NCBI RefSeq assembly: GCF_000738085.1 | Contig: NZ_JPRS01000007.1 | Span: 3,191-53,068 of the forward strand | Source of the DNA: Cryobacterium sp. MLB-32 | GTDB lineage: Bacteria; Actinomycetota; Actinomycetes; Actinomycetales; Microbacteriaceae | Direction: 5' to 3' | Length of the DNA stretch: 49,878 bases | Shown here: positions 17,183-27,366 of the stretch, piece by piece | How positions within the stretch are numbered: position 1 is the stretch's first letter | Layout: every line of letters starts with the position of its first letter | Position numbers and translations under genes: made by a program | Notes under the pieces: generated by a model | Told to the model about the DNA's origin: nothing | Database searches by the model: none | What the model saw: the letters and a program-made list of their open reading frames with translations, nothing else

Positions 17183-17896
17183 TCAGAGAACGAGCTGACG
17201 GCCGACGATCTGCTCCGCAACGTCGGAGAGGGCCATGCCGTGTTTTCGTGCATACTCCCTGATCAGATCGAATGCTTCACCCATGTGAATCTCGTGAGTG
17301 TAGGCGAGAACGCCCTTCGCCTGCTCGATGAGCACCCGGCTGTTCAGGGCATGCTGAAGTTGTCGGCGCACAACGTCGCTCTCGCGGATGGCACGTTCCT
17401 GCAAGATTCCGATGGTGGCAACGTCCGCTAAGGCTTGAACGGTCTTGATGTCCGCTTGGCTCAGGCCGCCCGTGCGTTCCCAGAAAAGATTGAGGGACCC
17501 GATGGTCGTCGCCCGTAGCCGGAGCGGTACGGCATGCATTGAGGCAAAGCCCTGCTCGAGAGCGCCCGCGCGGAACCGAGACCACTTCTCGTCGACCGCG
17601 TCGATGTCCGGCACCGCAACGGCCTTACCCGTCAGGAAACTCTCGACGCACGGTCCGCTTCCGGCCCGGAGCTGAAGAATCTCCACGAGACGGCTGCGCT
17701 CGCTGGTTGACGCAACAACCTCGAGTTCCCCGTCCCCGGCCGAGAGGATGATGCCGGCCGCCGCCGCCTCGAGCAATGCCGCGCATTTATCAACGAGCGT
17801 GCACAGCAGGTCGACGACGTCATAATCTGCAACCAGTGTGTCGGCGAGGGTAACAAAGGTCTCTAACAGCTGACCTTCACGTGACTGGGGCACCAT
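17183..17896 (-). CDS. GAF-ANTAR transcription antiterminator
   Basis: This 237-residue regulator has an N-terminal GAF domain (about residues 15-165) and a C-terminal ANTAR RNA-binding domain (about 170-235). The ANTAR part is recognisable by RVLIEQAKGVLAYTHEIHMGEAFDLIREYARKHG. Such proteins bind paired hexaloop RNA hairpins and prevent termination; in actinobacteria the GAF domain probably senses a small ligand or stress. The ATG at 17896 has AGGAGT upstream, and the stop codon of the preceding GAF-ANTAR gene (17906-17908) abuts that site, implying translational coupling. The ligand is unknown. Confidence 0.9.
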   Translation of the reverse strand: MVPQSREGQLLETFVTLADTLVADYDVVDLLCTLVDKCAALLEAAAAGIILSAGDGELEVVASTSERSRLVEILQLRAGSGPCVESFLTGKAVAVPDIDAVDEKWSRFRAGALEQGFASMHAVPLRLRATTIGSLNLFWERTGGLSQADIKTVQALADVATIGILQERAIRESDVVRRQLQHALNSRVLIEQAKGVLAYTHEIHMGEAFDLIREYARKHGMALSDVAEQIVGRQLVL

Positions 17897-17905
17897 AATC
17901 CACTC

Positions 17906-18713
17906 CTACGAATCCAGCAGCGACGAGAGATTCAGTCGTCGTGCCACTACATCGGCCGCGACTTCACGAACGGTACGTCCGTTCGAAAAAGCGTGACCGT
18001 GAATAATCAGCAACGCATCAGCGGCCGACAGATTGAGCTGAGCGCCAAAACCATGCCGGTCGCCTGGTGCACCACGCGTCGCGAATATGACTCATTATCC
18101 CTTCGGGGGGCAGAACTGTCTGCGCGTCGAGCGCGCGGCGCAAGACCTGTTTGGCCACGACGCTGGCAAGCATTCCGGCGTCAAGCTGTTCCGGTGTCGT
18201 CAGGGTTCCCGGCTCCCAGGAATAGAGGCCCACGGCACCGATCATCAGGGATCCCATCATCAGAGGGAATGCATTGACGCCGCGTATTCCGATACCCCCG
18301 ACAGCGTTCAGGAGAGCCGGCCAAGGCAAGCCAGCACCCGAACGAATGTCGTGGACGGCGACGGGCGCACCGGTTCTCATGGCGTCCCAGCCAGGGCCTT
18401 CCCCCAGATCAAACTGCAGCTCGTCGAATCGAGCCGCCTTCGGGTCGCTTGCACACAGGGTTTCAGCGCCGAATGGTGCACCGAAGGTGGAAACGACGGC
18501 ACCGTCGACCGGGACCACGGCGAGAAATGGGTTGCAGAGGCTGTCGTGGTGTTCATGGGCGAGTGACAACTGCTCAATGGCTACGCTGAACGCGCGGCGC
18601 CCCGTCATACTCGCCGCCCGAACCGTGCCGTTGCTGTGATGACGGCAACCTTCAGCGGGAACACCCTCACCGCTCCACCCCGCAACCGACAGATTGATCT
18701 GTTTTTCCGACAA
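17906..18713 (-). pseudogene. Second GAF-ANTAR regulator with two frame disruptions in the ANTAR domain
   Basis: A GAF domain is intact (for example FDELQFDLGEGPGWDAMRTG and FPLMMGSLMIGAVGLY). The reading frame is then lost in the ANTAR region. Near 18076 the frame changes to one reading RVVHQATGMVLA, and near 18044 to one reading AQLNLSAADALLIIHGHAF and ending at a TAG at 17906. Read together these make a normal ANTAR domain, so the gene is either newly decayed or affected by sequencing indels. The uncorrected frame stops at 18018. Start choice is uncertain: 18713, or an internal ATG at 18608. It is immediately upstream of the intact GAF-ANTAR gene. Confidence 0.75.
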
Positions 18714-18784
18714 GCCTACCCACGCGCTTCGCTGAATACGTTCGGCCGCCTCAGGAATATCTGGCCGACCGGCTATTTATCGTG

Positions 18785-18857
18785 TGGGCCCTACCGGGCT
18801 CGAACCGATGACATCCACGGTGTAAACGTGGCGCTCTACCAACTGAGCTAAAGGCCC
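18785..18857 (-). tRNA. tRNA-Val (anticodon TAC)
   Basis: The minus strand folds as a 73-nt tRNA. The acceptor stem is GGGCCTT with AGGGCCC, the D arm starts TAGCTCAGTTGGTAGAGC, the anticodon loop TTTACAC carries TAC, and the T arm contains GGTTCGAGCC. The discriminator is A and the CCA end is not encoded. Confidence 0.96.
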
Positions 18858-18926
18858 CTGCAACTCGTGGATTATCACGGTGAGGATGTGATTACTCTAC
18901 CGTCTCCCTGACACCACTCTGTGCCG

Positions 18927-19394
18927 TCAGGCGGGCTGGAGTTCGTCCAGGGCCGCTTTGTAGGCCTCGAGAGACCTCGCCTCGCCCGGTGCCGTGATGA
19001 AGCTGGCGCGGATGATGCCACTCTGGTCGATCAGGAATGTTGCACGATTGGCGAAACCCTTGTCTTCCAGAAAGACGCCGTATTCCTTGGCGACGCCGCC
19101 GTGCGGCCAAAAATCCGCCAGCAGGTTGAACGTGTAGCCCTCTTGCTCGCCCCAGACGCGCAGCGCGTGCTTGGAATCAACGGAAACGCCGATCACTTCA
19201 ACCTGGCTGTCGGCGAACATCGACAGATTGTCGCGAAGTTCGCACAGCTCACCGCTGCAAATCCCGGAGAACGCCAGGGGGAAAAAGACCAGTGCGACGG
19301 ATTTGCTGCCGCGAAACTGGCTCAGCTGGATACTTTCGCCGAACTGATTCACGAGCTCGAAATCAGGTGCCTGTGTGTCGTTCTCCAGAGCCAT
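18927..19394 (-). CDS. Peroxiredoxin of the AhpE/BCP type
   Basis: This 155-residue thioredoxin-fold peroxidase starts MALENDTQAPDFEL. The peroxidatic cysteine is C46 in FFPLAFSGICSGEL. A second cysteine, C51, lies five residues on, as in some two-cysteine BCP proteins, whereas typical AhpE proteins have only the first. It reduces hydrogen and organic peroxides. The ATG at 19394 has GGGAAG upstream and matches the usual family start. It is divergent from aceE. KatG at the far end of the window is a second peroxide defence. Confidence 0.9.
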   Translation of the reverse strand: MALENDTQAPDFELVNQFGESIQLSQFRGSKSVALVFFPLAFSGICSGELCELRDNLSMFADSQVEVIGVSVDSKHALRVWGEQEGYTFNLLADFWPHGGVAKEYGVFLEDKGFANRATFLIDQSGIIRASFITAPGEARSLEAYKAALDELQPA

Positions 19395-19628
19395 GGTGCG
19401 CTTCCCTTCCGCCGCGAGCAATCGCGGGTGTGCCAATTCTTCAGCCTAACCCCGCGTGTGTCTCGCGCGCATACTCCACGGAGAATCTGTAGGCTTGCGG
19501 GGTGCCGATGGTCGCAATCCGACCCGTCCTCTGCTGGCACACCGATCAGATACGAGCGGCCTACTGCGCCGTCTCGAACAACGGCGCTGTGACCAACAGG
19601 GCTGTGAGAACAACAGAGAGAGGTCGAC

Positions 19629-22355
19629 GTGACCGTCAACGACCAGGACCCGTACTCGACGACCAACGCCGATACCGACCCGGATGAAACCGCCGAGTGG
19701 TCTCAATCACTCGACTCGCTCGTTGCCGCCAACGGCCACGAGCGTGGGCGCGAGATTATGCTCAGCCTTCTGAAGCGCTCCAAGGAATTGCACCTCGGCG
19801 TGCCCATGGTGCCCACCACGGACTACATCAACACCATCGCCACGGAGAACGAGCCTGATTTTCCTGGCGATGAAGACATCGAGCGCCGTTACCGCGCCTG
19901 GATTCGCTGGAATGCAGCTGTGCTCGTGCACCGCGCCCAGCGCCCCGGTATCGCGGTCGGCGGCCACATCGCGACGTACGCTTCGTCCGCCGCGCTGTAC
20001 GAGGTCGGATTCAACCACTTCTTCCGCGGCCAGGATCACCCCGGTGGCGGAGATCAGATCTTCATCCAGGGGCACGCCTCCCCCGGAACCTATGCCCGTG
20101 CCTTCCTCGAAGGACGTTTGACCACAGACCAGCTCGACGGATTCCGTCAGGAAAAGTCGCACGGTCCTAACGGAATTTCGTCCTACCCGCACCCCCGCCT
20201 GATGCCGGACTTCTGGCAGTTCCCCACCGTTTCCATGGGCCTCGGCCCGATCAACGCGATCTACCAGGCGCAGCTGAACCGGTACCTGACCAACCGAGGC
20301 ATCAAAGATGCCAGTGATCAGCAGGTTTGGGCGTTCCTGGGTGACGGCGAGATGGACGAGGTGGAAAGCCGCGGCCAGCTGCAGGTCGCAGCCAATGAGG
20401 GCCTCGACAACCTCAACTTTGTGATCAACTGCAACCTTCAGCGCCTCGACGGCCCTGTGCGCGGTAACGGAAAGATTATTCAGGAGCTTGAGAGCTTCTT
20501 CCGCGGTGCGGGCTGGAATGTCATCAAGGTTGTCTGGGGTCGCGAGTGGGACACGCTGCTCAAGAACGACGTTGATGGCGCGCTCATCAACCTGATGAAC
20601 GTCACTCCCGACGGCGATTACCAGACCTACAAGGCCGAGAGCGGCGCCTACGTGCGCGAAAACTTCTTCGGCCGCGACCCACGCGCCCTGAAGCTCGTCG
20701 AACACCTGAGCGACGATGAGGTCTGGAACCTCAAGCGCGGTGGGCACGACTACCGCAAGGTGTACGCAGCTTTCAAAGCCGCGTCCGAGCACAAGGGCCA
20801 GCCAACCGTCATTCTGGCGAAGACCATCAAGGGCTATGGCCTCGGTCCAAGCTTCGAGGGCCGCAACGCGACCCATCAGATGAAGAAGATGACCCTCGAA
20901 AACCTCAAATCCTTCCGCGACAGCATGCACGTGCCGATCACGGACGCTCAGCTGGAAGAAAACCCGTACCTTCCGCCCTACTACACCCCCGGGGCCAAGG
21001 ACGAGGCTATCGAGTACATGCATGAGCGCCGTCGTGCGCTCGGCGGCTACCTCCCCGAACGTCGCACGAAGCACACCAAGCTCAACCTGCCAGACGACAA
21101 GACCTATGCGGTGGCCAAGAAGGGCTCCGGAACCCAGGAGATCGCCACGACGATGTCCTTCGTTCGGCTTCTCAAGGAGCTCGTGCGGGCCAAAGACTTC
21201 GGCAACCGCATCGTTCCCATCATTCCCGACGAGGCCCGCACCTTCGGAATCGATGCGTTCTTCCCCACCGCCAAGATCTACAACCCGAACGGTCAGCACT
21301 ACACCTCTGTTGACCATGCCCAGCTGCTCTCCTACAAAGAGAGCCCCCAGGGCCAGATCCTGCACGTCGGCATCAACGAGGCAGGCGCTGCGGCAGCGTT
21401 CACCAACGTCGGAACCTCGTACTCAACGCAGGGCGAACCGCTCATTCCGGTGTACGTCTTCTACTCGATGTTCGGTTTTCAGCGCACGGGTGACGCTCTC
21501 TGGGCCGCTGGTGACATGATGACCCGCGGTTTCATCATCGGTGCCACGGCGGGTCGCACGACCCTCACGGGAGAAGGGCTGCAGCACGCTGACGGCCACT
21601 CCCCACTTCTGGCATCGACGAACCCCGCGGTCGTGTCGTATGACCCCGCGTACGGCTACGAGATCGGGCACATCGTTCGCGCCGGTCTCGAGCGGATGTA
21701 CGGCGGCACGCACACCGACCCGAACGTCATGTACTACATCACGGTGTACAACGAGCCGGCCGTGCAGCCCGTCGAGCCTGCTGATGTCGACGTCGATGGC
21801 ATCCGTCGTGGAATCCACCGCGTCAGCGAATCGACAACGGTCGGCCCCAAGGCCCAGCTGCTCGCCTCCGGTGTGGCCGTGCCGTGGGCTCTGGAAGCTC
21901 AGGCGCTCCTCGCTTCTGACTGGGGCGTCTCGGCCGACGTCTGGTCTGTCACGTCCTGGAACGAGCTGCGACGCGACGGTCTCGCCGCCGAAGAGCACAA
22001 CTTCCTCTACCCGGACGAGGAGCCACGCACCGCGTATGTCACGGACAAGCTCGCCGGGGCTGCAGGCCCGTTCGTGGCTGTCTCAGACTTCATGCACGCG
22101 GTCCCGGACCAGATTCGCCAGTTCGTTCCCGGTGACTTCGCGACGCTCGGAGCCGACAGCTTCGGCTTCTCGGACACGCGGCCCGCGGCACGGCGTTTCT
22201 TCAAGATCGACAGCCCATCCATGGTGGTGCGCACCCTCGAGCTGTTGGCTCGCCGCGGCGAGATCGACCGCAGCCTCGTCGGCCAGGCCATCACGAAGTA
22301 CCAGCTTCACGATGTTCGCGCCGGGACCACCGGTTCTGCCGGGGGCGAGAGCTAA
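19629..22355 (+). CDS. aceE: Pyruvate dehydrogenase E1 component, homodimeric type
   Basis: This 908-residue thiamine diphosphate enzyme decarboxylates pyruvate and passes the acetyl group to the lipoyl domain of E2. The thiamine-binding motif [14 protein letters not shown]...NLNFVINCN is at about residues 240-275. The family segments [22 protein letters not shown] and [20 protein letters not shown] are present near residues 120-155. The GTG start at 19629 has GAGAGAGG upstream. It stands just before the fatty-acid synthesis regulator and fab genes, linking acetyl-CoA supply with its use. Lipoylation by LipA and LipB, encoded at the start of the window, is needed for the complex. Confidence 0.97.
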   Translation: MTVNDQDPYSTTNADTDPDETAEWSQSLDSLVAANGHERGREIMLSLLKRSKELHLGVPMVPTTDYINTIATENEPDFPGDEDIERRYRAWIRWNAAVLVHRAQRPGIAVGGHIATYASSAALYEVGFNHFFRGQDHPGGGDQIFIQGHASPGTYARAFLEGRLTTDQLDGFRQEKSHGPNGISSYPHPRLMPDFWQFPTVSMGLGPINAIYQAQLNRYLTNRGIKDASDQQVWAFLGDGEMDEVESRGQLQVAANEGLDNLNFVINCNLQRLDGPVRGNGKIIQELESFFRGAGWNVIKVVWGREWDTLLKNDVDGALINLMNVTPDGDYQTYKAESGAYVRENFFGRDPRALKLVEHLSDDEVWNLKRGGHDYRKVYAAFKAASEHKGQPTVILAKTIKGYGLGPSFEGRNATHQMKKMTLENLKSFRDSMHVPITDAQLEENPYLPPYYTPGAKDEAIEYMHERRRALGGYLPERRTKHTKLNLPDDKTYAVAKKGSGTQEIATTMSFVRLLKELVRAKDFGNRIVPIIPDEARTFGIDAFFPTAKIYNPNGQHYTSVDHAQLLSYKESPQGQILHVGINEAGAAAAFTNVGTSYSTQGEPLIPVYVFYSMFGFQRTGDALWAAGDMMTRGFIIGATAGRTTLTGEGLQHADGHSPLLASTNPAVVSYDPAYGYEIGHIVRAGLERMYGGTHTDPNVMYYITVYNEPAVQPVEPADVDVDGIRRGIHRVSESTTVGPKAQLLASGVAVPWALEAQALLASDWGVSADVWSVTSWNELRRDGLAAEEHNFLYPDEEPRTAYVTDKLAGAAGPFVAVSDFMHAVPDQIRQFVPGDFATLGADSFGFSDTRPAARRFFKIDSPSMVVRTLELLARRGEIDRSLVGQAITKYQLHDVRAGTTGSAGGES

Positions 22356-22361
22356 GAAACC

Positions 22362-23567
22362 GTGGCACCGGCGCCCAAAACGAAAGAACAGACGCTCAAC
22401 TGGCTGCGAACGATCTCCGGTGAGCTGTCCACCGCGACGCTCAAACGTCTCGAGGACACGCTGCCCTGGTATGGCGATATGCCACCCGGGCGGCGGTCCG
22501 CCGTGGGCCTGGTTGCCCAGGCGGGCATCACGTCGTTCATTTCGTGGTTCGAAGATCCTCGGTCCACGCCCTGGATCGCTGCGGACGTTTTCGGCGCCGC
22601 CCCGCGGGAGCTCCTCAGGTCGGTCAGTCTGCAGCAGACGCTGCAGCTGATTCGCGTCACCGTCGAGGTCGTTGAAGAACGAGTGAAAGATGGCGGCGAG
22701 CTGCTTCGTGAGGCCATTCTGCTCTACTCCCGGGAGATCGCGTTCGGTGCGGCGGATGTCTACGCCCGCGCCGCCGAGGCCCGCGGGCTGTGGGATGCGC
22801 GTCTGGAAGCCCTGGTTGTCGACTCCATCCTGAGCGGGGAATACGACGACGAGCTTCCCAGCAGAATAGCGGCGCTGGGATGGCACGGGCATGGCGAGGT
22901 CTGCGTTCTCGTTGGCACCACACCGAAAATGCTCGACGTCGATCAGCTGAGGCGCTCCGCGCGCCACATGGCGGCGGATGTGCTGATCGGAGTGCAGGGC
23001 AACCGTCTTGTGCTTGTGATCGGACGGGCCCGACCGACCCCCGTCGACGCTGACGAGACGGTGGGTACGGCGGCGGCCCTGACATTTATGGAGATCGCCG
23101 TGCAGCTCGAGCCGAGTTTCGGCGCCGGGCATTTGGTCCTGGGCCACGAAGTTCCCAACCTCGTCGACGCGTCCAAGAGCGCCAAGGCGGCTTTAGCGGG
23201 GTTTGCCGTCGCCCGGTCCTGGCGCAACGCTCCCCGACCGGTTCAGGCCGATGACCTGCTGCCCGAACGGTCTCTCGCCGGTGATCCGCTGGCCCGCGCC
23301 ACCCTCATCCACCGCATTTACCGTCCCTTACAGGCGCACTCCACGGAGCTCCTCACGACGCTCTGGTGCTACCTCGACAACGGTCGGTCCCTCGAAGCCA
23401 CGGCTCGTGAGCTGTTCGTGCACCCGAACACGGTGCGCTACCGACTCAAGCGCGTCTCGGAGGTCATCGGATACGATGCGACGGGGGCGCGTGAGGCCCT
23501 GATCCTGCAGTCGGCGTTGATTCTCGGATCAATCAGCGACCATGACGGTTCCTCACGACGTCGTTGA
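22362..23567 (+). CDS. fasR: PucR-type regulator FasR of fatty acid synthesis
   Basis: This 401-residue protein has a central GGDEF-like regulatory region and a C-terminal PucR helix-turn-helix (LDNGRSLEATARELFVHPNTVRYRLKRV, about residues 345-375). Its position immediately before fabD matches the Streptomyces coelicolor activator FasR, which controls the fabD-fabH-acpP-fabF operon; the function here is inferred from that synteny. The GTG start lies 6 nt after the aceE stop, so the two genes are probably co-transcribed. Confidence 0.85.
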   Translation: MAPAPKTKEQTLNWLRTISGELSTATLKRLEDTLPWYGDMPPGRRSAVGLVAQAGITSFISWFEDPRSTPWIAADVFGAAPRELLRSVSLQQTLQLIRVTVEVVEERVKDGGELLREAILLYSREIAFGAADVYARAAEARGLWDARLEALVVDSILSGEYDDELPSRIAALGWHGHGEVCVLVGTTPKMLDVDQLRRSARHMAADVLIGVQGNRLVLVIGRARPTPVDADETVGTAAALTFMEIAVQLEPSFGAGHLVLGHEVPNLVDASKSAKAALAGFAVARSWRNAPRPVQADDLLPERSLAGDPLARATLIHRIYRPLQAHSTELLTTLWCYLDNGRSLEATARELFVHPNTVRYRLKRVSEVIGYDATGAREALILQSALILGSISDHDGSSRRR

Positions 23568-23660
23568 GTCGTCAGTATGTGCTGAATCCCACAAAGGTTC
23601 CTTCAATACTTCATGGGATATCCAAGCTCCTTGAGAAACTCTGATTGGAAGACTAATTAG
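23568..23660 (+). promoter_or_regulatory. AT-rich fabD upstream region, probable regulatory target
   Basis: This 93-bp gap between fasR and fabD is markedly AT-richer than the flanking genes. It contains CCTTCAATA (23610-23618) and, inverted and imperfect, TGATTGGAAG (23642-23651). It is the likely site for the fab operon promoter and FasR binding, but no motif can be assigned with confidence. Confidence 0.35.
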
Positions 23661-24581
23661 GTGATTGTTGTCGTCTGCCCTGGACAGGGCTCCCAAACCC
23701 CCGGATTCCTCGAACCCTGGCTGGCCATCCCCGGATTCGAAGCCGATCTTCGGGACATGTCTGCCGCAGTGGGCATCGACTTGCTGGCCCACGGAACCAC
23801 GAGCGACTCGGACACGATTCGCGACACCGCGATCGCCCAGCCTCTTATCGTCGCGGCCGGACTCCTCACCCTCAAGGTGCTCCTCGCACAGGGCCGCCGG
23901 GATCGCGTGGCCGGAATCGCCGGGCACTCCGTGGGGGAGATCACGGCTGCGGCCGGGGCCGGCATCCTCAGCTCAACGGATGCCCTGCGCTTCGTGCGTG
24001 AACGCGGTCTCGCCATGCAGAGTGCCGCGGGGCTCGAACCCACCGGAATGAGTGCCGTCGTCGGCGCCGATGAGGCCGCACTGCTGGAGCAGCTTGCCGA
24101 GCTCGACCTCGAAGCCGCAAACTTCAATGGCGCGGGCCAGATCGTCGTCGCCGGCGCGCTGGATGCACTCGCAGCACTCGCAGCCAACCCTCCGGCGCGA
24201 GCGCGTGTCATCCCCCTGCAGGTAGCCGGGGCGTTTCACACCCGATACATGCGCCCGGCAGTCCCTCATCTCACCGCGGTCGCCGCCTCGCTCCAATCAC
24301 ACGCCCCCACGATGCAGATCTGGTCGAACTCTTCGGGATCCACCGTTTCCGATGGAGCGCACTTCGTTGACCTGCTCGTGGGCCAGGTCTCCTCGCCAGT
24401 ACGGTGGGACATGTGCATGCATTCCTTTGCCGAGGCCGGCGTGACAGGGATCATCGAAGTCGCGCCCGCGGGCGCCCTCGTCGGCCTTGCAAAACGCGGG
24501 CTCAAAGGAGTGCCGAGCGTCGCCATCAAGACGCCCGATGACCTGCCGGCAGCGTTCGAGATGATCGACCAGCAGCCATGA
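23661..24581 (+). CDS. fabD: Malonyl-CoA:ACP transacylase FabD
   Basis: This 306-residue acyltransferase loads malonyl groups onto acyl carrier protein. The N-terminal CPGQGSQ oxyanion segment, the nucleophile S90 in GHSVGE, and the catalytic histidine in VAGAFHTRYM near residue 195 are all present. It starts with GTG. It is the first gene of fabD-fabH-acpP-fabF. The order and direction match actinobacterial FASII clusters, so it supplies malonyl-ACP to the FabH and FabF encoded downstream. Confidence 0.95.
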   Translation: MIVVVCPGQGSQTPGFLEPWLAIPGFEADLRDMSAAVGIDLLAHGTTSDSDTIRDTAIAQPLIVAAGLLTLKVLLAQGRRDRVAGIAGHSVGEITAAAGAGILSSTDALRFVRERGLAMQSAAGLEPTGMSAVVGADEAALLEQLAELDLEAANFNGAGQIVVAGALDALAALAANPPARARVIPLQVAGAFHTRYMRPAVPHLTAVAASLQSHAPTMQIWSNSSGSTVSDGAHFVDLLVGQVSSPVRWDMCMHSFAEAGVTGIIEVAPAGALVGLAKRGLKGVPSVAIKTPDDLPAAFEMIDQQP

Positions 24582-24618
24582 ATCACACTGCACGCAGTTA
24601 CGAGTTAGAGAGAGATGA

Positions 24619-25622
24619 ATGAGTAAGCCAACGCTCCAGCAGTCCCAGGGACCGCAGTACACCCGTATCCTCTCCGTCGGCGCCGCGCGCGGCGACCGGG
24701 TGGTTACCAACGACGAGCTCGTTGAGGCCATTGATTCCTCCGACGAGTGGATTCAGCAACGCACCGGGATCATCAGTCGTACCCGAGCAAGCCAGGAGAT
24801 CGACGCCGTCGACCTGGCCACGGATGCGGCCCGAGAGGCCATCGAGAGAAGCGGCATTGACCCCGCCCTCATCGATGCCGTCATCGTGGCGACAATCAGC
24901 AATTCACGGCAAACGCCGTCGATTTCAGCCGTCGTGGCGGATCGGGTCGGGGCCAATCCGGCAGCGGCCTACGACGTGAACGCCGCCTGTGCCGGCTACG
25001 CGTACGCAATCGCCCAGGCCGACGCCTGATTCGTGCCGGAGCGGCTCACTACGCGCTCGTCATCGGTGCTGAGAAGCTGTCCGACCTGGTTGACCCCACC
25101 GATCGGAGCATTTCGTTCCTGCTCGGTGACGGGGCCGGGGCCGTCGTCATCGGCCCGAGCGACTTCCCGGGAATCTCCCCAACCGTCTGGGGCTCCGACG
25201 GTTCGAAGGCCGACGCCATTTCTACCAATCACTCCCTTCAGGAGTACCGGCGTGGAGAATCCGAATGGCCCACGCTTCGTCAGGAAGGTCAGACGGTCTT
25301 CCGTTGGGCCGTCTGGGACATGGCAAAGGTTGCGAAGAAGGCGCTCGTCGAGGCTGGGATCACGAGCGACCAACTCGATGCTTTCATCCCTCACCAGGCC
25401 AACATGCGCATCATCGACGAATTCGCGAAGCAACTCAAGCTTCCGGAATCCGTCATCATCGCCCGTGACGTGGCCACAACCGGCAACACCTCGTCCGCTT
25501 CCATCCCCCTGGCAACCCACCGTCTACTCGAGGAGCACCCGGAGCTCAGCGGAGGCCTAGCCCTCCAGATCGGCTTCGGAGCAGGACTGGTGTTCGGCGC
25601 CCAAGTGGTCGTGCTGCCGTAG
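24619..25622 (+). pseudogene. fabH: 3-oxoacyl-ACP synthase III FabH, single frameshift
   Basis: FabH starts fatty acid synthesis by condensing an acyl-CoA with malonyl-ACP. The first frame runs to a stop at 25027-25029 and holds C124 in NAACAGYAYA. From 25026 the protein continues in another frame as LIRAGAAHYALVIGAEKL, then FIPHQANMR with the catalytic histidine and TTGNTSSAS with the catalytic asparagine. One missing C in GCC CTG explains the shift, and correcting it restores a normal protein of about 334 residues. The enzyme is normally needed for growth and the flanking genes are intact, so a sequencing error is more likely than true loss. Confidence 0.9.
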
Positions 25623-25721
25623 GACGAGCGGCGGCCTCGGCCCCGACTGTCCGCTTCATACCCCCATTCCCTCTAAACTAGGTCTCGGTCAACCGAGTCA
25701 ACCCCCCAAGGAGAAAATATA

Positions 25722-25970
25722 ATGGCATTGTCTACCGAAGAAGTTCTTGCCGGCCTGGCCGAGCTCATCAACGACGAGACCGGAATCGCAACCGACACGG
25801 TTGAACTCGGCAAGTCGTTCACCGATGACCTTGACATCGATTCCATCTCGATGATGACCATCGTTGTCAACGCCGAAGAAAAATTCGACGTGAAGATCCC
25901 CGACGAAGAGGTCAAGAACCTCAAGTCCGTCGGCGACGCTGTCGACTTCATTGTGAAGGCCCAGGCCTAG
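25722..25970 (+). CDS. acpP: Acyl carrier protein
   Basis: This 82-residue acidic protein carries growing acyl chains on phosphopantetheine. The attachment serine is S41 in DLDIDSISM. The strong Shine-Dalgarno AAGGAGA lies just before an ATATAATGG start. A -10-like TAAACT at 25674-25679 suggests an additional promoter inside the cluster, which would fit the high demand for this protein. It lies between fabH and fabF in the usual order. Confidence 0.96.
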   Translation: MALSTEEVLAGLAELINDETGIATDTVELGKSFTDDLDIDSISMMTIVVNAEEKFDVKIPDEEVKNLKSVGDAVDFIVKAQA

Positions 25971-25979
25971 AACACCTGC

Positions 25980-26021
25980 CTGAGACCAGGCCGGCCGACA
26001 CCCGTCGACCGGCCTGCTCAG
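25980..26021 (+). terminator. Hairpin between acpP and fabF
   Basis: A stepped hairpin pairs 25980-25984 with 26017-26021, 25987-25994 with 26009-26016, and 25996-25999 with 26004-26007. There is no T run. It could be a partial terminator or a processing and stability element that sets acpP above fabF expression. Confidence 0.5.
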
Positions 26022-26116
26022 AGGTTGCGCCATTGTGCCAGCACCGCCGCGTTCGCGACTAGCGTGACGCGAGCTCGTGAGGGCCTCAGGTTTGTCGTTC
26101 CATGGAGAGTTGACTT

Positions 26117-27352
26117 ATGACCAAGAAAATTGTTATCACCGGTATCGGTGCGACTACGCCGCTCGGCGGAACAGCAACCGACACCTGGACGGCCTTGCTG
26201 GCCGGAGAATCGGGCGCCACCACGCTCGAACAGGCCTGGGTTGCCGAAACGCAGATCCCGGTGACCTTTGCGGCGCAGGCGAGAGTGCGCACCAACACTG
26301 TGCTGGAGCGTTTCGAGGTGAAGCGTCTGGACCCCTCGAGCCAGTTTGCACTGATCGCCGGACGTGAAGCGTGGGCGGATGCCGGATTGCCGGAGGTTGA
26401 GCCGGAACGCGTCGCCGTGGATTGGGCCACCGGCATCGGCGGAGTGTGGACCCTCCTCGATGCCTGGGATACCCTGCGCGAGCGTGGACCGCGTCGTGTT
26501 CTGCCCATGACCGTGCCCATGCTCATGCCGAATGGGCCTGGAGCCGCTGTCGGAATGGACCTGCACGCTCGAGCGGGAATCACCACTGTGGTGTCGGCGT
26601 GTGCATCCAGCACCGAGGCGCTGGTCAACGCTTACAACCGCCTTCAGGCCGGACTCGCGGATGTCGTGATCGCCGGCGGGTCCGAGGCGGCCATCCATCC
26701 GCTACCCATCGCCTCCTTTGCGGCGATGCACGCGCTGTCGACCCGCAACGACGACCCGGCCGCTGCGAGCCGACCCTACGACGTGACACGCGACGGCTTC
26801 GTTCTCGGCGAGGGTGCAGCTGCCCTGGTGATCGAGACCGAGGAACACGCCAAGGCTCGCGGAGCACGAATCTATGCGGAGCTTGTCGGTGGCGCCGTGA
26901 ACAGCGACGCGTACCACATCACCGCGCCGGATCCCGAGGGTTCCGCCGCGGCACGCGCCATGATCACCACCGTCAAGAACGCGGGGGCCGAGCTGTCTGA
27001 TGTGTCCCACATCAACGCCCACGCCACAAGCACGCCGGTCGGCGACATCGCAGAATACAACGCACTGCGTCGCGTTTTCGGTGACCTGCTCGACGGGATC
27101 CCAGTTTCGGCCACCAAGGCGTCAACCGGCCACCTCCTCGGCGGTGCCGGTGCGCTCGAAGCCTTCTTCACGGTGAAGGCGTTGGCGGAGAGAACGGCTC
27201 CCCCCACGATCAACCTGAACGATCAGGACCCGACGATTCCCCTGGATGTGGTGACGAAGCCGCGTGCCCTGCCGGCCGGAGACCTGCTGGCTCTCAGCAA
27301 CTCCTTCGGATTCGGTGGGCACAACGCCGTCGTCGCGTTCCGCTCGGTGTAG
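26117..27352 (+). CDS. fabF: Beta-ketoacyl-ACP synthase II FabF
   Basis: This 411-residue condensing enzyme elongates acyl-ACP. The nucleophile is C162 in VVSACASSTEA, and the two catalytic histidines lie in NAHATSTPVGD and STGHLLGGAG. The final SFGFGGHNA is typical of the family. GGAGAG lies about 8 nt before the ATG. It closes the fab cluster and is followed by a strong bidirectional terminator. Confidence 0.96.
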   Translation: MTKKIVITGIGATTPLGGTATDTWTALLAGESGATTLEQAWVAETQIPVTFAAQARVRTNTVLERFEVKRLDPSSQFALIAGREAWADAGLPEVEPERVAVDWATGIGGVWTLLDAWDTLRERGPRRVLPMTVPMLMPNGPGAAVGMDLHARAGITTVVSACASSTEALVNAYNRLQAGLADVVIAGGSEAAIHPLPIASFAAMHALSTRNDDPAAASRPYDVTRDGFVLGEGAAALVIETEEHAKARGARIYAELVGGAVNSDAYHITAPDPEGSAAARAMITTVKNAGAELSDVSHINAHATSTPVGDIAEYNALRRVFGDLLDGIPVSATKASTGHLLGGAGALEAFFTVKALAERTAPPTINLNDQDPTIPLDVVTKPRALPAGDLLALSNSFGFGGHNAVVAFRSV

Positions 27353-27366
27353 TCCGCCCGCTCCAC

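Noticed and set aside
19707-21365. 552-codon open frame on the minus strand
   Set aside because: Antisense shadow of aceE.
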